Assembly: GCA_018398765.1 (NCBI GenBank)
Contig: JAHBMJ010001878.1
Coordinates: forward strand, 61,376-71,375
Source: Chromera velia
Taxonomy: Eukaryota > Sar > Chromeraceae
DNA length: 10,000 nt
Reading direction: 5' to 3'
The notes beneath the pieces are model-generated. The model was not told the DNA's origin. It searched no databases and saw nothing but the letters and a program-made list of their open reading frames with translations. Below are positions 7,125 to 10,000 of this stretch, piece by piece; within the stretch, counting starts at the first letter, position 1, and each line of letters begins with the position of its first letter. The position numbers and the translations under genes are program-made.

Positions 7125-7961
7125 TATTTGGTTCCGACAAGAAGTGGCACACCTTGTTGCAAATGAAGGGCCTGATAAGAAGAAGAAGAAGAAATGCCGT
7201 AGGGCACGCCGTTTTTCACGTACTGCTTGGAGTCGCTTACAGTTGGAGAAGGATTTGAAAGCTGCACGGAAGGGACAGGACCGTAATAGATGTGCGGATG
7301 CTGCTGTTATCAAGGTGGCGTCCCAGAGTTGGAGTCAGGGCACGCATCCTGAACAAGACTCGGATGCCTCCTTCCACACTGAGGACTCTGTGTTGATTGC
7401 AAAAACTGTGAAAAGAAGAAAGAGTGGAACAGTTACTGCTAAGCAAGTCGACGTAAAGTCTCCTGATGTTCAGGAGATGGTTTATGGTCAAGACATGAAG
7501 GTTGGGAATGAATAGAGAAAGGAGAGGGAGACTGAGTCGAAAGATGTTGGTTGTTGGATAGGTGAAGGGACAGAGAGATGCACGTCCAGTCCGATACACT
7601 TCACACAGTTAGCACCAACATATCAAGCATCAATCAGGGAAGCATCGAAGTTCAACCTTTCTGACAAGAAGATTGATGTCATCAAGAGACTCCATGAAGT
7701 TGCATCGCAAGCAGTCACATATTCTGTCCCTTCCAAACTTTTCGTCAGTTTGGGAGATGCTCGACGTGCAGACGAAGAGTTGAGTGAGACAACTCGCACA
7801 AGTGGCGATGCACTTTTGCTAACGTTGTTGGGCGAGCTGCAACTGTGGCTGAGGAGGAGAAAGTGTCTTTGATGAGGCCGGCAGAGAGGAAGGCTTACAA
7901 GAATAACTGCCATCTCCATAGTTATCTGGATGGGGATAAAATGATTTCACAGTGGGAGTAG
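7120..7961 (+). pseudogene. Broken open reading frame in the retrotransposon interior, unknown product
   Basis: One frame is open from just after the primer site to TAG at 7513-7515, then continues open in the same frame to about 7813. There a four-T run (7814-7817) appears one base short. In the shifted frame it stays open and coding-like to TAG at 7959-7961, ending ...DGDKMISQWE. The combined product would be near 280 residues: a basic Lys/Arg-rich first third (K6 from an AAG run at 7178-7195) and a Glu/Ala/Lys-rich helical remainder. No in-frame ATG occurs before the first stop except a late one near residue 118. I recognise no Gag zinc knuckle or capsid signature. It may be a decayed gag or a captured host gene. 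Confidence 0.55.
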
Positions 7962-8157
7962 AAGCCGGTTACACTAGTATCTTACTAAGACATTCTTAAC
8001 CGAGCTGAACAGTGTAGATCGTTTTGTAGAGTTCTAGAGATGCAAGAGATTGAGAGCTTACATGGGTGTGTCAGAACGGGTGTGATCATTCTATGCTAAC
8101 TACGAGTGACTCAGAGCATTGACATGAGATTGACATGATTAAGGAAAGTGCAATTTT

Positions 8158-8553
8158 TCCAAGCCAAGCAGAGCAAAGCAGCTTTAAGTTAGAGAGTCAT
8201 GGACACAGTAAGCTAGAAGAGGGTGTGGGACAACGGGGGCCCAAGCGGGCTGGGCCTTACTGTGAAGGGAACAAAGCCAAGCCGAGCACAGCAGAGCAAG
8301 GGGGGCGTGGGACAACGAGGGCCTAGGTGGGGCTTTGTTATGAAGGGAAGACTTAGTCAATGAATAAAGCCGAACACAAGAAAGCAAGGGGGGCGAGAGA
8401 CAATGGGGGCCTAGGTAAGGCTTTCTTGTGAAGGGAACCTAGCTCAGCCTAACCGAGTGCGCATCAGAAGGGAACCCAGAACTGAGCACAGCAAGACAGA
8501 GGGGGGGGCGGGACAACATGGGCCCAGGTGAAGGGACCAAGCCAAGCTGAGGA
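8158..8553 (+). repeat. Degenerate G-rich tandem repeats, about four copies
   Basis: A unit containing GGGACAAC, then GGGCC(T/C)A, GGCTTT or similar, TGAAGGGAA and a Cys/Gly-neutral AAGCC(A/G)AGC...AGCAAG spacer recurs. The GGGACAAC-like cores begin at 8227, 8309, 8397 and 8510, so the spacing grows from 82 to 88 to 113 bases. Each copy has a run of four to nine G. The array lies entirely inside the retrotransposon, between the broken frame and the polypurine tract. Confidence 0.75.
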
Positions 8554-8725
8554 CCCCGGTGCATTGTCATATATAAAAACATGCGCAGCGTAGTTAATCG
8601 CGATTGACTGATAGACATCGAAGAGTTTTTTAAAGCGTTCTTTCTGTTTTACACTAATTTAAAAGCGTTTCAGTGTGATTCAATGCAATTCGGTTCACTT
8701 TATTCATGCGGGGATGCATGAATTT

Positions 8726-8736
8726 GAGAGGGAGAG
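8726..8736 (+). other. Polypurine tract
   Basis: GAGAGGGAGAG precedes the 3' LTR by three bases (TGT). It is the expected primer for plus-strand DNA synthesis and fixes the element's orientation. Confidence 0.75.
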
Positions 8737-8739
8737 TGT

Positions 8740-9022
8740 TGTAGCATATATGACTGTGATTGTTGTAAGTGCCACATAAGTAGACTTTCCGGGGCTATGC
8801 ACGCTCGGAAAGCACGCGCGTGCATCTGTTATGCGTCCGCCGTAATGATGATATCATGTTGATGACGCGAGCTTGTCGGAATTTACATTCTTGTGGTGTG
8901 GTGTTTTATGTGGCTTCAGGAATGTGTGTTATAAAAAACAGACAGAACAGACAGACTCTCTGAATCTCTGAGCTGGAAACTTATATTGCGATCTCTAGCG
9001 ATTCTTTGCTAAGAGTATTATA
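8740..9022 (+). repeat. 3' long terminal repeat
   Basis: The LTR is 283 bases, starts TGTAGCATATATGACTG and ends GTATTATA, followed directly by ATTAG. It keeps a TATAAAA box that the left copy has lost, and carries four- and two-base indels relative to it in the GC-rich part near 8796-8822. Confidence 0.92.
8930..8936 (+). promoter_or_regulatory. TATA box in the 3' LTR
   Basis: TATAAAA lies 86 bases before the end of the LTR, a plausible position for the element's RNA polymerase II promoter. Transcription from this copy would read out into the right flank. Confidence 0.5.
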
Positions 9023-9027
9023 ATTAG
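9023..9027. repeat. Right target-site duplication ATTAG
   Basis: This is identical to 6827-6831 and abuts the end of the 3' LTR, confirming the element's boundaries. Confidence 0.85.
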
Positions 9028-9650
9028 CGCCATCTAAATTGAGCCGCGATTCGAGCGCCCTTTTAAGGCTTTTGTACTTCATGGCTGAAAGCAACTTAGC
9101 CTAGAACTAGTCAAACCTACTAGAGTCAAACTAGAGTCAAAGTAAATGGTGGAAAGTTCTGGACTTTGGAGTCTCTGAAACTTCCGAGTGCTTCCAAGAA
9201 ATATCCTAGGAAATATCCCGAGAAAGTCTGCGTTCCCTATAAAAGTATTCTAGGATTTCCATCACTGACGTATGCAATATGATCGAATTCAATCATTAAA
9301 TTATATCCTTTAATTTGCTTGTCGAAGTTGTCTTTTAAAAGTTGAGAAGACTTTAGATATATCTAGAGATATATAAGATTCGATACCACAATATATCATA
9401 TATTATAACTAAGATATCATAATTATCGTATCTGGATGAACTTAACAGTCTTAACTAAGTATACGCGTACGTATAGAGATAGTAACCTAGGTATGAGATT
9501 CACTTATAGACCCTGCCTAATGTTAGAAGTATCCAGCTCTAGCTCCAGCCTAGGATCCAGCTAGAAGTCCCAGCTAGCACTAGATATGGATAACGACGGC
9601 GCGTCATAGTCATAGTCATAGTCACTAGCTTATAGATTTAGTATGAACTC
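9028..9650. other. AT-rich, CTAG-rich right flank with palindromic clusters
   Basis: No supported gene. There are short repeats of AGTCAAACTAGAG type (9115-9140), nearly palindromic AT clusters (9356-9376 around TCTAGA, 9389-9432), TATACGCGTACGTATA (9460-9475), CCAGCTAG-like words (9531-9585) and three CATAGT units (9605-9622). The composition matches the left flank and suggests an older repeat interrupted by the retrotransposon. Confidence 0.4.
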
Positions 9651-10000
9651 CTAAGCTTCCGACATGAAAAGGTCAAAAAGCGCGTCATCTAATGCCTCTT
9701 GTGATTCATCTTCGGGGAGCGGACCACGGCTAGGACCAGGACCGCGAGGCGGATCTGGTCCGACACCCAACTGGTCGGTCTGTGGATTCGGACTGTCCCC
9801 ATTCTTCCAGTGCTCCTCGCACACACAGAGGGGGTCCAAACAATCCATCTCCATATCATTGGCCTGTTCCTGTGCAGCAGGTACAGAGGGAAGCTTGCTT
9901 GGGGTTTTCCCGTTTCCAAATATGCGTTCGTCTTTTTTGAGCTGACGGACCAAGTACGGGCGGAAATCTGCTGCTGTCATGAAGGGCTTCGGCCGAGAGA
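9651..10000 (-). CDS. C-terminal part of an unrecognised minus-strand gene, cut by the window edge
   Basis: The frame is open from the window end to TAG at 9653-9651, about 115 residues. An ATG at 9980-9978 could be the start, but the frame remains open to base 10000, so the protein may begin outside. The sequence is hydrophilic: a basic start (FRPYLVRQLKKDER), a Cys-bearing stretch CLDPLCVCEEHW, a Pro/Gly-rich linker (PPRGPGPSRGP), and an acidic end EALDDALFDLFMSEA. The mix of acidic and bulky hydrophobic residues at the end resembles transcriptional activation domains, which is inference only. It may belong to a host gene or to an older mobile element, given its AT-rich downstream flank. 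Confidence 0.5.
   Translation of the reverse strand, partial: SRPKPFMTAADFRPYLVRQLKKDERIFGNGKTPSKLPSVPAAQEQANDMEMDCLDPLCVCEEHWKNGDSPNPQTDQLGVGPDPPRGPGPSRGPLPEDESQEALDDALFDLFMSEA

Larger units (their letters stand above)
6832..9022 (+). mobile_element. Complete non-autonomous LTR retrotransposon, 2191 bp
   Basis: Two direct terminal repeats (6832-7112 and 8740-9022) begin TGTAGCAT and end TTATA. They flank an interior of 1627 bases and are bounded by ATTAG duplications. A tRNA-iMet primer-binding site follows the left LTR and a purine tract precedes the right one, which sets the element's plus orientation. No reverse transcriptase, RNase H, integrase or protease motif was found, so mobility would depend on enzymes from a full-length relative. 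The interior holds a broken reading frame of unknown function and G-rich tandem repeats. The LTRs differ at about 15-17 positions plus three indels by eye (about 94% identical), so the insertion is not recent. Copia or gypsy parentage cannot be decided without a pol gene. Confidence 0.92.

Noticed and set aside
7163-7240. ATG-led frame in the retrotransposon interior
   Set aside because: Short, formed from the AAG repeat in another frame; the longer coding-like frame lies in a different phase.
8158-8553. CRISPR-like array
   Set aside because: Units are degenerate throughout with no unique spacers, and the sequence is eukaryotic and inside an LTR element.
8737-8739. Alternative 3' LTR start at TGTTGTAGC
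   Set aside because: The 5' LTR does not share these three bases, and the ATTAG duplication abuts TGTAGC exactly, so the boundary is at 8740 and 6832.
9664-9945. 93-residue plus-strand frame
   Set aside because: Antisense of the minus-strand C-terminal frame, with Ser/Gly/Pro bias expected from it.

Overview
The window is nuclear DNA of a eukaryote. It has GT-AG introns of about 0.1-0.35 kb whose reading phases match across the junctions, simple-sequence repeats, and an LTR retrotransposon with a eukaryotic initiator-tRNA primer site. There is no prokaryotic operon structure. Roughly even base composition, charged or Ser-rich unfamiliar proteins and pyrimidine-rich introns would fit a protist or alga such as a chromerid, but that assignment is a guess; no taxonomic marker gene is present.

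Left part (1-3058, minus strand): one or two multi-exon genes. The best-supported part is a two-exon unit, 2196-2109 joined to 1955-358, giving a 561-residue acidic/basic protein I do not recognise. Upstream of it, 3058-2274 holds a short basic first exon and several competing exon choices, including a frame with a membrane-anchor-like stretch and an acidic tail. Phase-matched splice sites (2347 donor, 2220 acceptor) would join that tail to the 561-residue protein, so the whole strip may be a single gene. A charged helical segment at 290-33 may be a further terminal exon.

Middle (3059-5603): a GC-rich divergent promoter region with hairpins (3059-3729), then a plus-strand two-exon gene for a 506-residue membrane protein of the fatty acid hydroxylase/sterol desaturase superfamily. 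Its first histidine box is created by the splice. The intron starts with three tandem GTAG donors and carries a (GT)17 tract.

Right part (5604-10000): low-complexity 3' flank with CAGG/CAGA repeats, then AT-rich, CTAG-rich sequence interrupted at 6832-9022 by a complete but non-autonomous LTR retrotransposon. It has 281/283-bp LTRs, ATTAG target duplications, a tRNA-iMet primer site and a polypurine tract, and no reverse transcriptase. Its interior has a broken reading frame of unknown function (one in-frame TAG, one frameshift) and G-rich degenerate tandem repeats. At the right edge is the 3' end of a minus-strand gene with an acidic C-terminus.
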